Assembly: GCF_000278255.1 (NCBI RefSeq)
Contig: NZ_JH725081.1
Span: forward strand, 348,484 to 412,483
Length of the DNA: 64,000 bases
Reading direction: 5' to 3'
Source: Bartonella melophagi K-2C
GTDB taxonomy: Bacteria > Pseudomonadota > Alphaproteobacteria > Rhizobiales > Rhizobiaceae
The notes under the pieces are model-generated. The model saw nothing but the letters and a program-made list of their open reading frames with translations, was not told where the DNA came from and did not search any database. Every line of letters begins with the position of its first letter. The stretch's first letter is position 1. Made by a program: the position numbers and the translations under genes. Of this stretch, positions 41,296-49,213 are shown one piece after another.

Positions 41296-42537
41296 ATGAG
41301 CATACCATGTTATTTATCTAAGCCTTTAGAGCGTCGCCGATCTGTTGGAGTAAAAGTTGGTGATGTGATTGTTGGTGGTGATAACCCAATTGTTGTTCAA
41401 TCTATGACGAATACAGATACTGCCGATATTGATGCGACAGTTATGCAAATTAGTGCTCTTTGGCGTGCAGGTTCGCAATTGGTACGGATAACTGTTGATC
41501 GGGATGAGGCAGCAGCGACTGTCCCTAAAATACGCGAACGATTGGAACAGTTAGGCATTTTTGTGCCGTTGGTGGGGGATTTTCATTATATTGGGCACAA
41601 ACTTTTAACAGCGCACCCTGCGTGTGCTGAGGCTCTTTCAAAATATCGGATTAATCCTGGGAATGTTGGTTTTGGTTCAAAAAAGGATCAGCAGTTTAGT
41701 GAAATTATAGAGATGGCTTGCCGTTATCATAAACCCATACGCATTGGAGTAAATTGGGGGTCACTTGATGAGGGGTTATTAACCCGGCTTATGGATGAAA
41801 ATGCAAAGCAAGAAAAGCCTTTATCAACTGTTGAAGTGATGCGGGAATCTGTAGTCCAGTCGGCATTGCATTCAGCTTTTTTTGCTGAGGCGTTGGGATT
41901 GGGGCGTGATCAAATTATTCTTTCGGCTAAAGTGAGTGATGTACAAGATTTAATTGCTGTGTATGGCCTTTTAGCAAAGCGTTGTGATCATGCACTTCAT
42001 TTGGGTTTAACAGAAGCGGGAATGGGAACAAAAGGGATTGTTGCTTCTTCAGTGGCTTTGGGGATTTTGTTACAGCAAGGGATTGGTGATACCATTCGTA
42101 TTTCACTCACACCTGAGCCAGGAGGTGATAGGACTCAAGAAGTGAAGGTGTGCCAAGAGCTTTTGCAAGTTATGGGATTTCGGCAATTTATGCCTGTGGT
42201 TGCTGCATGTCCTGGATGCGGGCGTACAACTTCAACGGTTTTTCAGACATTGGCGCAAAAAATTGAGGCTGATTTATGCAAGAATATGCCAGTTTGGCGT
42301 CAAAAATACCCTGGGGTTGAAGGTTTGAAAGTGGCTGTTATGGGATGTATTGTCAATGGGCCGGGGGAATCAAAACATGCTGATATTGGCATTTCTCTGC
42401 CTGGAACAGGTGAACAACCAGCAGCACCAGTTTTTATTGAGGGTAAAAAGGTGAAGGTTTTGCGTGGGCCCAATATTGCTAAAGAGTTCGAGGATATATT
42501 GGGTGATTATATCCACACGCGTTTTGGGCAGAACTAG
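41296..42537 (+). CDS. ispG: 4-hydroxy-3-methylbut-2-en-1-yl diphosphate synthase IspG
   Basis: A 413-residue [4Fe-4S] enzyme of the non-mevalonate (MEP) isoprenoid pathway, converting MEcPP to HMBPP. Motifs: [38 protein letters not shown], the cluster cysteines in [14 protein letters not shown] and [22 protein letters not shown] (in parts). The ATG at 41296 follows GGGGAG; the TTG one codon earlier is less likely. It is convergent with ispA, which uses the downstream products. A short imperfect duplication (GCAGAACTAGA / GTAGAACTAGA) lies right at its 3' end. Confidence 0.95.
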   Translation: MSIPCYLSKPLERRRSVGVKVGDVIVGGDNPIVVQSMTNTDTADIDATVMQISALWRAGSQLVRITVDRDEAAATVPKIRERLEQLGIFVPLVGDFHYIGHKLLTAHPACAEALSKYRINPGNVGFGSKKDQQFSEIIEMACRYHKPIRIGVNWGSLDEGLLTRLMDENAKQEKPLSTVEVMRESVVQSALHSAFFAEALGLGRDQIILSAKVSDVQDLIAVYGLLAKRCDHALHLGLTEAGMGTKGIVASSVALGILLQQGIGDTIRISLTPEPGGDRTQEVKVCQELLQVMGFRQFMPVVAACPGCGRTTSTVFQTLAQKIEADLCKNMPVWRQKYPGVEGLKVAVMGCIVNGPGESKHADIGISLPGTGEQPAAPVFIEGKKVKVLRGPNIAKEFEDILGDYIHTRFGQN

Positions 42538-42646
42538 ATAAATTGGGTAGAACTAGACACAAGTGGTTTATTCTGCTCTTCTTTTGTTGTTTAAGTGGTG
42601 TAACGCACTTTAAAATAAGTGACAATTTTAAGATAAGGAGAGGCAT

Positions 42647-43552
42647 TTAATTATTGCGTGTAGTAATAAAGTGTGCTGCTTGTTTGAGTGGTTTAGCTTT
42701 ATCACCAAAGGGGTGCAGAAGATCTTCTGCTTGAGTAATGAGTGTATCTCGTTTTTTTTGTGTTTTTTCAATCCCGTGGAGACTGACCAAAGTGGCTTTA
42801 TTGGCTTCTTTATCTTTTCCAGCAGTTTTGCCAAGCGTTTTTGTACTTATGGTGACATCAAGAAGGTCGTCTGTTAATTGAAAAGCCAGTCCAAGATGTG
42901 TCCCAAAGGTGGAAAGTTGCTCAATCTGAGTTTTAGAAGCATTGCCAATTATAGCACCTGCTTGGCAAGCAAAGCTTATAAGAGCAGCTGTTTTCATGTG
43001 TTGTAGCGTGATGATTGCATGATGATCTTGCGGTTTGTTTTCGGCTTCAAGGTCAAGCATTTGGCCACCGAGCATGCCACCAAGCCCTGCTGCTTGCGTA
43101 AGAGCTGTGATAAGGTCAATTCTTGTTTTTAGGCTCAGATCACAGGCTTTGTGGGCAATAATTTCAAAAGCAAGAGTCAAAAGGGCATTGCCTGCTAAAA
43201 TGGCTGTTGCTTCATTAAATTCTTTATGAACGGTGGGTTTTCCACGCCGGAGTGTATCATTATCCATGACGGGAAGATCATCGTGAATCAGCGAATAGCA
43301 ATGAACACATTCCAATGCGACGCCAATATCGAGAGATTGTTCAAAGGGAATATCAAAAAGTGCAGCGCTTTGGATAACTAAAAAAGGACGCAAACGTTTG
43401 CCGCCATTGAGTGTGCCATGGCGCATGGCTTTAATTAAGATTTCAGGACGAGCAATTTCATTGTCTTGGACTTCATTGCTTAAAAGCGTATCGAGTCTTT
43501 TTTCAATATTGTGGGTATGTTTTGCAAGAAGGGCGGTGAATTCATGCATCAT
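42647..43552 (-). CDS. ispA: Polyprenyl (farnesyl/geranylgeranyl) diphosphate synthase
   Basis: A 301-residue trans-prenyltransferase. First Asp-rich motif: IHDDLPVMDNDTLRRGKPTVH; second: LTDDLLDVT. GGKRLRPFLVIQSA and AGLGGMLGGQMLDLEAE are also family marks. The length and the LRRG sequence fit short-chain synthases (IspA), so farnesyl diphosphate is the likely product, feeding undecaprenyl phosphate, quinone tails and heme O. It faces ispG tail-to-tail, so early and late steps of isoprenoid synthesis are adjacent. Confidence 0.9.
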   Translation of the reverse strand: MMHEFTALLAKHTHNIEKRLDTLLSNEVQDNEIARPEILIKAMRHGTLNGGKRLRPFLVIQSAALFDIPFEQSLDIGVALECVHCYSLIHDDLPVMDNDTLRRGKPTVHKEFNEATAILAGNALLTLAFEIIAHKACDLSLKTRIDLITALTQAAGLGGMLGGQMLDLEAENKPQDHHAIITLQHMKTAALISFACQAGAIIGNASKTQIEQLSTFGTHLGLAFQLTDDLLDVTISTKTLGKTAGKDKEANKATLVSLHGIEKTQKKRDTLITQAEDLLHPFGDKAKPLKQAAHFITTRNN

Positions 43553-44242
43553 TTCTTCCTTTATTTTTGCAAAATAAGTGAGCTCTTTTTAGGATAGGAA
43601 GACGAAGAATGAAACGGTTTTTTAATGATCTTTAAGTTCTATCAGACAAAAATAATGCAAGATTGGTTTTTAAATCTTAGCCTTTGAGAATGCTTCAAGT
43701 TTAGTATGATCTTTGTTTTTGTTGTAATCTTTGCCTTTTTGTCTGGCTGTTTGGATATTTTCATGTTGTGATACCTGAGTTGCAGTTTGATGATATATGA
43801 TTTGATAAAGTAGGTGGCTGTAAGCGGGAAGAAGATTGTGCTATTTTAATGTATGTTTAATTCTTTAGGGGGATTATGGTTGATCTATCTTGTTTGAGGG
43901 AGGTTACAATTCTTGCGATCAGTTTAAGAGACTTTTATTGGGGCTAGCTGCCATTAGTGTACAGATTGTTTTTTGGTTTTAACCTGACTTGTTAAAAAAT
44001 GAATTTCTCTTTTTGATGCTTAACCGATATTGTTTTCATTAAAAATATTTAAATAGGTTCGTATAATCGGATAAAAAATTAAACGAAAGTCTGGTCAAAA
44101 GATTTTAATCAGTGTATAGGAAGCTATAACATTGTTGTCAAAAGTGACATTACTGTTGTCAAAAATGACATAAAAGTAACAACAAATGTTATTGTTTAAG
44201 TGTTATTTGTTTCTTTTTCGAGTCTATTTGGAGTATCTCTTT
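43553..44242. other. Intergenic interval between ispA and rpmF
   Basis: About 690 bp with no supported gene. Near 43914-43978 one frame reads QFKRLLLGLAAISVQIVFWF then stops, a lone hydrophobic helix that might be a relic of a membrane-anchored protein; the evidence is weak. The 3' part holds two palindromic sites (44136-44170) and must contain the rpmF promoter. Confidence 0.5.
44136..44170. promoter_or_regulatory. Paired palindromic sites upstream of rpmF (candidate operator)
   Basis: TGTCA-AAAG-TGACA (44136-44149) and TGTCA-AAAA-TGACA (44157-44170) are two perfect 5+5 inverted repeats whose centres are 21 bp apart, two helical turns. Each sits in a longer shared block TGTTGTCAAAA/GTGACAT. 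They lie about 73 bp before the rpmF ATG. The regulator is not known to me; a dimeric repressor or activator binding one DNA face is inferred from geometry. Confidence 0.55.
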
Positions 44243-44422
44243 ATGGCTGTACCTAAACGAAAAACTTCTCCATCGAAGCGGGGTATGCGCCGTTCGGCTG
44301 ATGCCTTGAAAACACCAACTTATATTGAAGATAAAAATTCTGGTGAATTGCGCCGCCCTCATCATATTGATTTAAAAACAGGTATGTATCGCGGGCGTTC
44401 AGTTTTACCCCCTAAAGATTAG
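44243..44422 (+). CDS. rpmF: 50S ribosomal protein L32
   Basis: A 59-residue L32: [20 protein letters not shown], then [14 protein letters not shown] near the end. The Cys pairs of zinc-type L32 are absent, so this is the zinc-independent form usual in alphaproteobacteria. The frame is open 19 codons upstream, but the ATG at 44243 gives the universal N-terminus and follows a GGAG at 44229-44232. Monocistronic by spacing. Confidence 0.95.
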   Translation: MAVPKRKTSPSKRGMRRSADALKTPTYIEDKNSGELRRPHHIDLKTGMYRGRSVLPPKD

Positions 44423-44792
44423 ATGCTGAAATTCCACCTCCTGTGATCTAATAGAGTGGATAAGTAAACGGGGAGCCTTTTAATGTTTCTTGTATGAGCA
44501 AACCCCATTGTTGAGGTGTAAGACTTTTTAAGTGGGGTGTAAAATTACCGATAAATTAGATTATTATGAAGCTAAAAGGCTTTTGCAGTAACGCATGCGG
44601 TGTGTATGGAGCTCTTCGTATATGGAAAGGCGCTTGAAAAAACTATTTGTGCTCTCTTGTTTAAGAAGTACTTTTTACGAGTGCTTTTATTTGCTAACCG
44701 GCTTTGAGTTAAGCGAAAAAAGTTAAACCCGTGTTCACATAAATAGTGCACGGGTTTTAGTATATTTTTTTATATATAGTGCTTATAGTTTA
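44423..44792. other. Intergenic interval between rpmF and carD, with nested inverted repeats
   Basis: No gene is supported. AGCCTTTTA (44474-44482) pairs with TAAAAGGCT (44573-44581), and inside it ACCCCA (44502-44507) pairs with TGGGGT (44533-44538), so a plus- or minus-strand transcript of about 108 nt could fold into a nested structure. A bidirectional terminator hairpin follows at 44725-44757. Whether this is an RNA gene or rpmF 3' UTR is open. Confidence 0.4.
44725..44757 (-). terminator. Terminator hairpin of carD (possibly bidirectional)
   Basis: AAACCCGTG (44725-44733) and CACGGGTTT (44749-44757) form a perfect 9-bp stem with a 15-base loop. On the minus strand it is followed by AACTTTTTTCG, giving a T run; on the plus strand by a single further T. 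It lies 36 bp beyond the carD stop. Confidence 0.75.
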
Positions 44793-45377
44793 TTACGCAG
44801 CATAGACAGCACTGCTGTCATCTTTTTCTTCATCGATTCCAGCTTTAAATTTGCGCTTAGATTCTTTGGTAAGATGCGTTTCTATCAAATTGATAGCTTC
44901 TGTTTCAGAAAGATTATTAATGATAGCAATTTCACGCGCCATTCGATCAAGTGCAGCAGTATACAGTTGGCGTTCGGAATAAGATTGCTCAGATTGCAAT
45001 TCTGAACGAAAAAGATCGCGCACTACTTCAGCAATAAAAACGAGATTTCCTGAATTGATTTTCGTGTCATATTCTTGAGCACGGCGTGACCACATAGCCC
45101 GTTTAACACGTGCTTTTCCCTGTAGAGTTTTTAATGCGCGCTCAACTAAATCAGACTCAGATAATTTACGCATTCCAATGGAAAGTGCTTTTGCAACTGG
45201 CACTTTTACGTCCATTTTATCTTTAGCAAAGTGGATGACAAAAAGCTTTAATTTATGCCCTGCAACCTCCTGTTCTTCAATTGCTATAATTTGCCCCACT
45301 CCATGTGTGGGGTAGACGATATATTCAGAGGTTGAAAACCCTTTAACACTAGAGGTTTTCTTTTGCTGGGACGCCAT
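44793..45377 (-). CDS. carD: CarD family transcriptional regulator
   Basis: A 194-residue protein with an N-terminal RNA-polymerase-interacting domain (YIVYPTHGVGQIIAIEEQEVAGHKLKLFVIHF in parts) and a helical DNA-binding C-terminal domain (LVERALKTLQGKARVKRAMWSRRAQEYDTKI in parts, then YSERQLYTAALDRMAREIA). CarD-type proteins bind the beta subunit and stabilise open complexes at rRNA and other promoters. The C-terminal tail is acidic (DEEKDDSSAV). It lies downstream of fdxA on the same strand, as usual in rhizobia, with a separate promoter region in between. Confidence 0.93.
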   Translation of the reverse strand: MASQQKKTSSVKGFSTSEYIVYPTHGVGQIIAIEEQEVAGHKLKLFVIHFAKDKMDVKVPVAKALSIGMRKLSESDLVERALKTLQGKARVKRAMWSRRAQEYDTKINSGNLVFIAEVVRDLFRSELQSEQSYSERQLYTAALDRMAREIAIINNLSETEAINLIETHLTKESKRKFKAGIDEEKDDSSAVYAA

Positions 45378-45511
45378 ATTAATTTACTCCCTTTATAACC
45401 AACAATGATGTCGGAGAACAAGTTGAAACGCCTGAAAACTGAGTCTTCTGCAACTTATGCATATTATACTCGTCGATATAGCATAAAAGTTGAGTGTTTC
45501 CAGTTACAAAT

Positions 45512-45542
45512 AAAAAAACACTTCGCTTTATAAAAAAGCGAA
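45512..45542 (-). terminator. Terminator hairpin between fdxA and carD
   Basis: TTCGCTTT (45522-45529) pairs with AAAGCGAA (45535-45542) around a five-base loop. On the minus strand the stem is followed by GTG and seven T (A7 at 45512-45518). It would end the fdxA transcript about 140 bp after its stop, leaving the 45378-45511 stretch as the carD promoter region. I see nothing else in this 306-bp interval. Confidence 0.7.
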
Positions 45543-45683
45543 ACAAAATACTTAGCAAAATGACTTTATTAGGACATTGTTAACATTTAAAATGAAAAAA
45601 ATCAATCATTTCACTCAAGATTTTTGTTATTACATGAAATAATCTAAGTTTTTTAAAAAAGAGAACAATACATTATGGAGTTA

Positions 45684-46022
45684 TTATTCACCACTTCCTG
45701 GATTTTCTGAAAAATACTTTTCTAATTTATTGGAAACACCATCCATTTCTTTTGCTTGGGGAAGAGGACTTTTTTGGGTGGTTAAATTAGGCCATTTAGT
45801 TGCATACTCACGATTGAGTTCTAACCATGTTTCTAGCCCTGGTTCTGTATCAGGCTTAATGGCTTCGGCAGGGCATTCTGGTTCGCATACACCACAGTCG
45901 ATGCATTCATCAGGGTGAATGACAAGCATATTTTCACCTTCATAAAAACAATCAACAGGGCAAACTTCAACACAATCAGTGTACTTACACTGGATACAAT
46001 TATCGGTTACAACGTAGGCCAA
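45684..46022 (-). CDS. fdxA: Seven-iron ferredoxin FdxA ([3Fe-4S][4Fe-4S])
   Basis: A 112-residue ferredoxin. Cysteines 9, 17 and 50 with 12, 21, 25, 40, 43 and 46 appear in [18 protein letters not shown] and [17 protein letters not shown], the arrangement of the 7Fe FdxA family. The C-terminal 50 residues are the usual non-cluster tail ([14 protein letters not shown]). It transfers electrons at low potential; its partner is not known. It begins the minus-strand unit just downstream of the helicase remnant (21 bp), where many rhizobia have an S4-domain RNA-binding protein gene in between; that gene is absent. Confidence 0.93.
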   Translation of the reverse strand: MAYVVTDNCIQCKYTDCVEVCPVDCFYEGENMLVIHPDECIDCGVCEPECPAEAIKPDTEPGLETWLELNREYATKWPNLTTQKSPLPQAKEMDGVSNKLEKYFSENPGSGE

Positions 46023-46043
46023 GATTAAACTCCATTTCCCATT

Positions 46044-47594
46044 TTAATGACCTTTAAAGGGAATGATATGTACATCCTTATCGCTTTGAAGTTGGTCACG
46101 AAGCGCTGCTAATTTTGCAAAAGGTGAATTAGGATCGAGGTGTTTTCGTGTCAGAGATGGTTTGTTCTTTGCGTATTGAGTGGATGTTTTAGTGTATTTA
46201 TGGGTAGAGGTGGTTTGTGATGCCTCTTTTTTGAAGGGGGCTTTACTTGTATTGGCTTCTTTTTTGAAAGTTTTTCTATGTTTGTTTTGTCGTTTTTGCT
46301 CAGATTTACCGCGATTGCTATAAAGGCGATTGTGCTGATAATTATTATAACGCCATAATAAAATAATTTTATCTTCTGCTGCTAGGCAGTTTTGGTGTGC
46401 AAAAGCACCAACGGGTTCAGCAGCTGGTAAATGATCTTTTGGACAAGATGGTTCTTTAATACAAGAAGATGAAGCCTTTTTTTCTTCCTGTGTTGTGTCT
46501 AATGCTAGGATGTCTTGCCATTGATTGCCCACAAATTCTGCTGGAGGATAGTTCTCTTTTGTTATCAAATCGCTTGCAAAGGATTCTTTGTGTGTGAGCT
46601 CTTTTTGAAGTTTAGCGCTACTTTTGGGTTGTGATTGATAACCAAGACCTTTGAGAATTTCTTCCATGTCTGTACTATTGGCACCAAGAATGGACATCAT
46701 CGTTGGTGTGACAAAAAAACTTTTGCCATCATAGGCACCTTCAGGTCTGGGATCTATGCCTGGCTTCCAATGAAGTGCAGGGCGAATAAGGTTGGCAAGA
46801 CGTTCTAAAATATCAATACGTACAGCACGCTGCCCTAAAATTTGATAACCAACAAGATGATAAATTTGAGGATTATATGTTGGATCAATAATCAGTGAAG
46901 TTCGCCCAGCAGTTAAAGCGGCTAAAATTTCACTTAAACCAATTTGGTCACGCTCTTCTTTATGAAGGCTCCAAAGAAGTGTAATCGCTTGGGCTGCAGT
47001 GGGTTTGAGCACTCCTGTGAGGTAGATATGAAAAGCGCCAAAACGAACCCCTAGTTGTCGTAACACTGCACGTGATTCTTGATCAAGATTCTTAACAGTT
47101 TTAGCCACTTTTCGACGCGGTAAAATACCCAAATTGTCTACAAGTTGTAGAGCAAGAGTCTGTGTTAGTCCACTCAAAGTATCAGCATTGCGTAAATCAA
47201 AAAGTGGTTTTAAGGCTGTTTCAAAATGGAAAGTTACAAAACGCTCCAATCGTGCGACCACTTTATCGCGTTCTTCGCCAGTTAATTGTGCATCTGCTAA
47301 GAGAATGAGCTTGGGCTTTAAAATATTATCAGTTGAGGTCAGTTGTGCCACTGCTTGGCCAATCCAGCGTACAATTCCATCACAGCTAAGGGTAAAATCT
47401 CCATTAGCTGAAGCACAAAAACGTGTAACACGTTGAGCAAAAGCGGTGGCTAAATCTTCATTATTTATTGTATTGTGTGTTTCAGCTTCTGTATCTGTAC
47501 CACTTTTATGGGCATAAAAACGCAATCCCTCAAATCTGCCATTTTCAGGGTTTTCGACACGAATATCATTTTTGTGAACAGTTTCGCTATCCAT
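46044..47594 (-). CDS. Orphan C-terminal half of a rhizobial Suv3/Mgs1-type helicase
   Basis: A 516-residue frame with no helicase motifs (no Walker A, no DExH). Its first 300 residues match my recollection of the C-terminal half of a large alphaproteobacterial helicase: LKPLFDLRNADTLSGLTQ, LQLVDNLGILPRRKVAK, VRFGAFHIYLTGVLKP, AVRIDILERLANLIRPAL and FFVTPTMMSILG. The last 200 residues are Lys, Gln, Ser and Thr-rich and low-complexity. The upstream space to rpoH is only 566 bp, so the N-terminal motor must be deleted. The frame is long and open, so it may be translated. The start is uncertain: ATG at 47594, or 47645 further upstream. Confidence 0.62.
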   Translation of the reverse strand: MDSETVHKNDIRVENPENGRFEGLRFYAHKSGTDTEAETHNTINNEDLATAFAQRVTRFCASANGDFTLSCDGIVRWIGQAVAQLTSTDNILKPKLILLADAQLTGEERDKVVARLERFVTFHFETALKPLFDLRNADTLSGLTQTLALQLVDNLGILPRRKVAKTVKNLDQESRAVLRQLGVRFGAFHIYLTGVLKPTAAQAITLLWSLHKEERDQIGLSEILAALTAGRTSLIIDPTYNPQIYHLVGYQILGQRAVRIDILERLANLIRPALHWKPGIDPRPEGAYDGKSFFVTPTMMSILGANSTDMEEILKGLGYQSQPKSSAKLQKELTHKESFASDLITKENYPPAEFVGNQWQDILALDTTQEEKKASSSCIKEPSCPKDHLPAAEPVGAFAHQNCLAAEDKIILLWRYNNYQHNRLYSNRGKSEQKRQNKHRKTFKKEANTSKAPFKKEASQTTSTHKYTKTSTQYAKNKPSLTRKHLDPNSPFAKLAALRDQLQSDKDVHIIPFKGH

Positions 47595-48160
47595 CGTTGT
47601 TTTCTTTCTCGGCTTTTTATGGGCAAGAAGATGTGTTTTCGGCACTTTAATATCTGTGCCGTTTCTCTAGCACATTTGTTGCGCTTTCTTCAATCATTCT
47701 TGTGGTTTTAATGTTTCTTTGCATCATTTTTGCTTGAAAATTTCTTTTTTGCTTTATTCAATTAGACCTTTTGCATGTATATATTCACAAGTATAAGTTG
47801 TGTTTAAAAAGCGCCAGCATAAAGATGGATCTTCCAACATAAAGAACAATTCATTGACCTTTCAACAAAAAGAATCTGTGTTTTTTGTATGCTTCATGGC
47901 CTTGTTTTGTGATGGTAAAGATGTGAGGGGAGAGCACTTTGCTTTACTGTTGAGGGCAAGGTTTTCTCTATTTTTTATTGCACTTTACCTCTTAAACTTT
48001 CATCGCATAAATTGGGTTCTTACAACAAAAACAATTATAAGTTGCAAAATACACGTTAAAGTAGTATAGACGCAATAAACAATTTTTACGTTCTTTTATA
48101 TAAGAGAGCAAGTGGGTCGTTATCAAACCAAATTTGATAACTTTAATCGCAGGGGTTGTA
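47595..48160. other. Intergenic interval between the helicase remnant and rpoH
   Basis: About 565 bp between divergent genes. A plus-strand frame at 47800-48069 lacks a ribosome site and resembles nothing, so I do not call it. The region should hold the rpoH promoter. No sign of helicase motifs in any frame. Confidence 0.55.
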
Positions 48161-49072
48161 ATGCGTAATCTTTCAAATGCAGTTTACAAAAGTAGCAAAA
48201 ATTATAGCGATGCTGACAAAAGTCTGGGACGCAATATGATGCGTTCTGCAATGCAAGCGCCTTATCTTGAGAAAAAGAAGGAGCATGATTTAGCTTTACG
48301 CTGGAAGGACAAGCGTGATGATAAAGCTATGCACCAAATTGCAGCAGCTCATATGCGTTTGGTTATTTCAATTGCTAGTCGTTTTAAGCGCTTTAAAATG
48401 CCGTTAAGCGACTTGGTTCAAGAAGGATATGTGGGGCTTTTAGAGGCAGCTGCGCGTTTTGAACCGGACCGGGATGTGCGTTTTTCAACCTATGCAACAT
48501 GGTGGATTCGTGCTTCTATTCAAGATTATATTTTGCGCAATTGGTCGATTGTTCGAGGGGGAACGAGTTCTTCCCAAAAAGCTCTTTTCTTTAATCTTCG
48601 TCGTTTGCGGGCTCAATTGGTGCAAGATGATAACACCATGAGCAAACAAGATATTTTTCGCGTTATTTCTGAAAAGCTTGGTGTTTCAGTGAGCGATGTT
48701 GAAACGATGGACTTCCGCTTTTCTGGTACTGATAATTCATTGAGTATGTCTGTTTCTGAAAATGATGATAGTTCAGTTACTAAACTCGATACTTTAGTGG
48801 ATGAACAGCCTCTTCCTGATTCTTTAATTGAAAAAGTGATTGATGGTCAAAGACGCACACAGTGGCTTTATGATGCTTTACAAATTTTAAATGAGCGAGA
48901 GCTTGAAATTATTCGTTTTCGCCGCTTAAATGAAGAAAGTGCCACTTTAGAATTTTTAGGTGAGAAATTAGGAATTTCAAAAGAGCGGGTGCGCCAGATT
49001 GAAGCGCGCGCTTTGCAAAAGCTGCGTTGTGCTTTGCTTAATGTTAACCCAGCTGATGCTTATGAAGTGTAA
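48161..49072 (+). CDS. rpoH: RNA polymerase sigma-32 family factor (RpoH type)
   Basis: A 303-residue group 3 sigma factor. Region 2 reads AAHMRLVISIASRFKRF, LSDLVQEGYVGLLEAAARFEP and FSTYATWWIRASIQDYILRNWSIVR in parts; the RpoH-box QKALFFNLRRLRAQL follows; region 4 is LNERELEIIRFRRL with the helix-turn-helix LGEKLGISKERVRQIEARALQKLR. The RpoH box identifies a heat-shock-type sigma. Rhizobia often have two; the unusual NSLSMSVSENDDSS linker suggests the RpoH2 branch, but I cannot decide. The ATG at 48161 is preceded by AGGGG. Confidence 0.88.
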   Translation: MRNLSNAVYKSSKNYSDADKSLGRNMMRSAMQAPYLEKKKEHDLALRWKDKRDDKAMHQIAAAHMRLVISIASRFKRFKMPLSDLVQEGYVGLLEAAARFEPDRDVRFSTYATWWIRASIQDYILRNWSIVRGGTSSSQKALFFNLRRLRAQLVQDDNTMSKQDIFRVISEKLGVSVSDVETMDFRFSGTDNSLSMSVSENDDSSVTKLDTLVDEQPLPDSLIEKVIDGQRRTQWLYDALQILNERELEIIRFRRLNEESATLEFLGEKLGISKERVRQIEARALQKLRCALLNVNPADAYEV

Positions 49073-49166
49073 GTATTTAAAGTGTGATGAATCTCGAGTA
49101 TAAGCGTTTGAAGTGAGCCATTAAGTTTACAGTATAAGTCATTTGAAGTGCTCAAACCAGTGAAAC

Positions 49167-49204
49167 GCTCAAATTAGCCTTAAAAGTTGTTTTAAGAATT
49201 GAGC
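49167..49204. terminator. Two-step hairpin between convergent rpoH and M48 protease gene
   Basis: Outer stem GCTCAA (49167-49172) / TTGAGC (49199-49204) and inner stem CTTAAAA (49179-49185) / TTTTAAG (49190-49196) around GTTG. No long T tract follows on either strand, but the position between two converging genes fits a bidirectional terminator. Just upstream (about 49095-49160) is an imperfect repeat of AGTATAAGC/T..TTTGAAGTG. Confidence 0.5.
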
Positions 49205-49213
49205 TGTTTGCAT

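Noticed and set aside
41153-41308. N-terminal extension of the DUF883-like frame into ispG
   Set aside because: The open frame reaches the ispG start, but it would overlap a well-supported gene and its promoter and has no ribosome site, so a later start is more likely.
47800-48069. 89-codon plus-strand frame between the helicase remnant and rpoH
   Set aside because: No ribosome site, no recognisable motif, and codon use unlike neighbouring genes.
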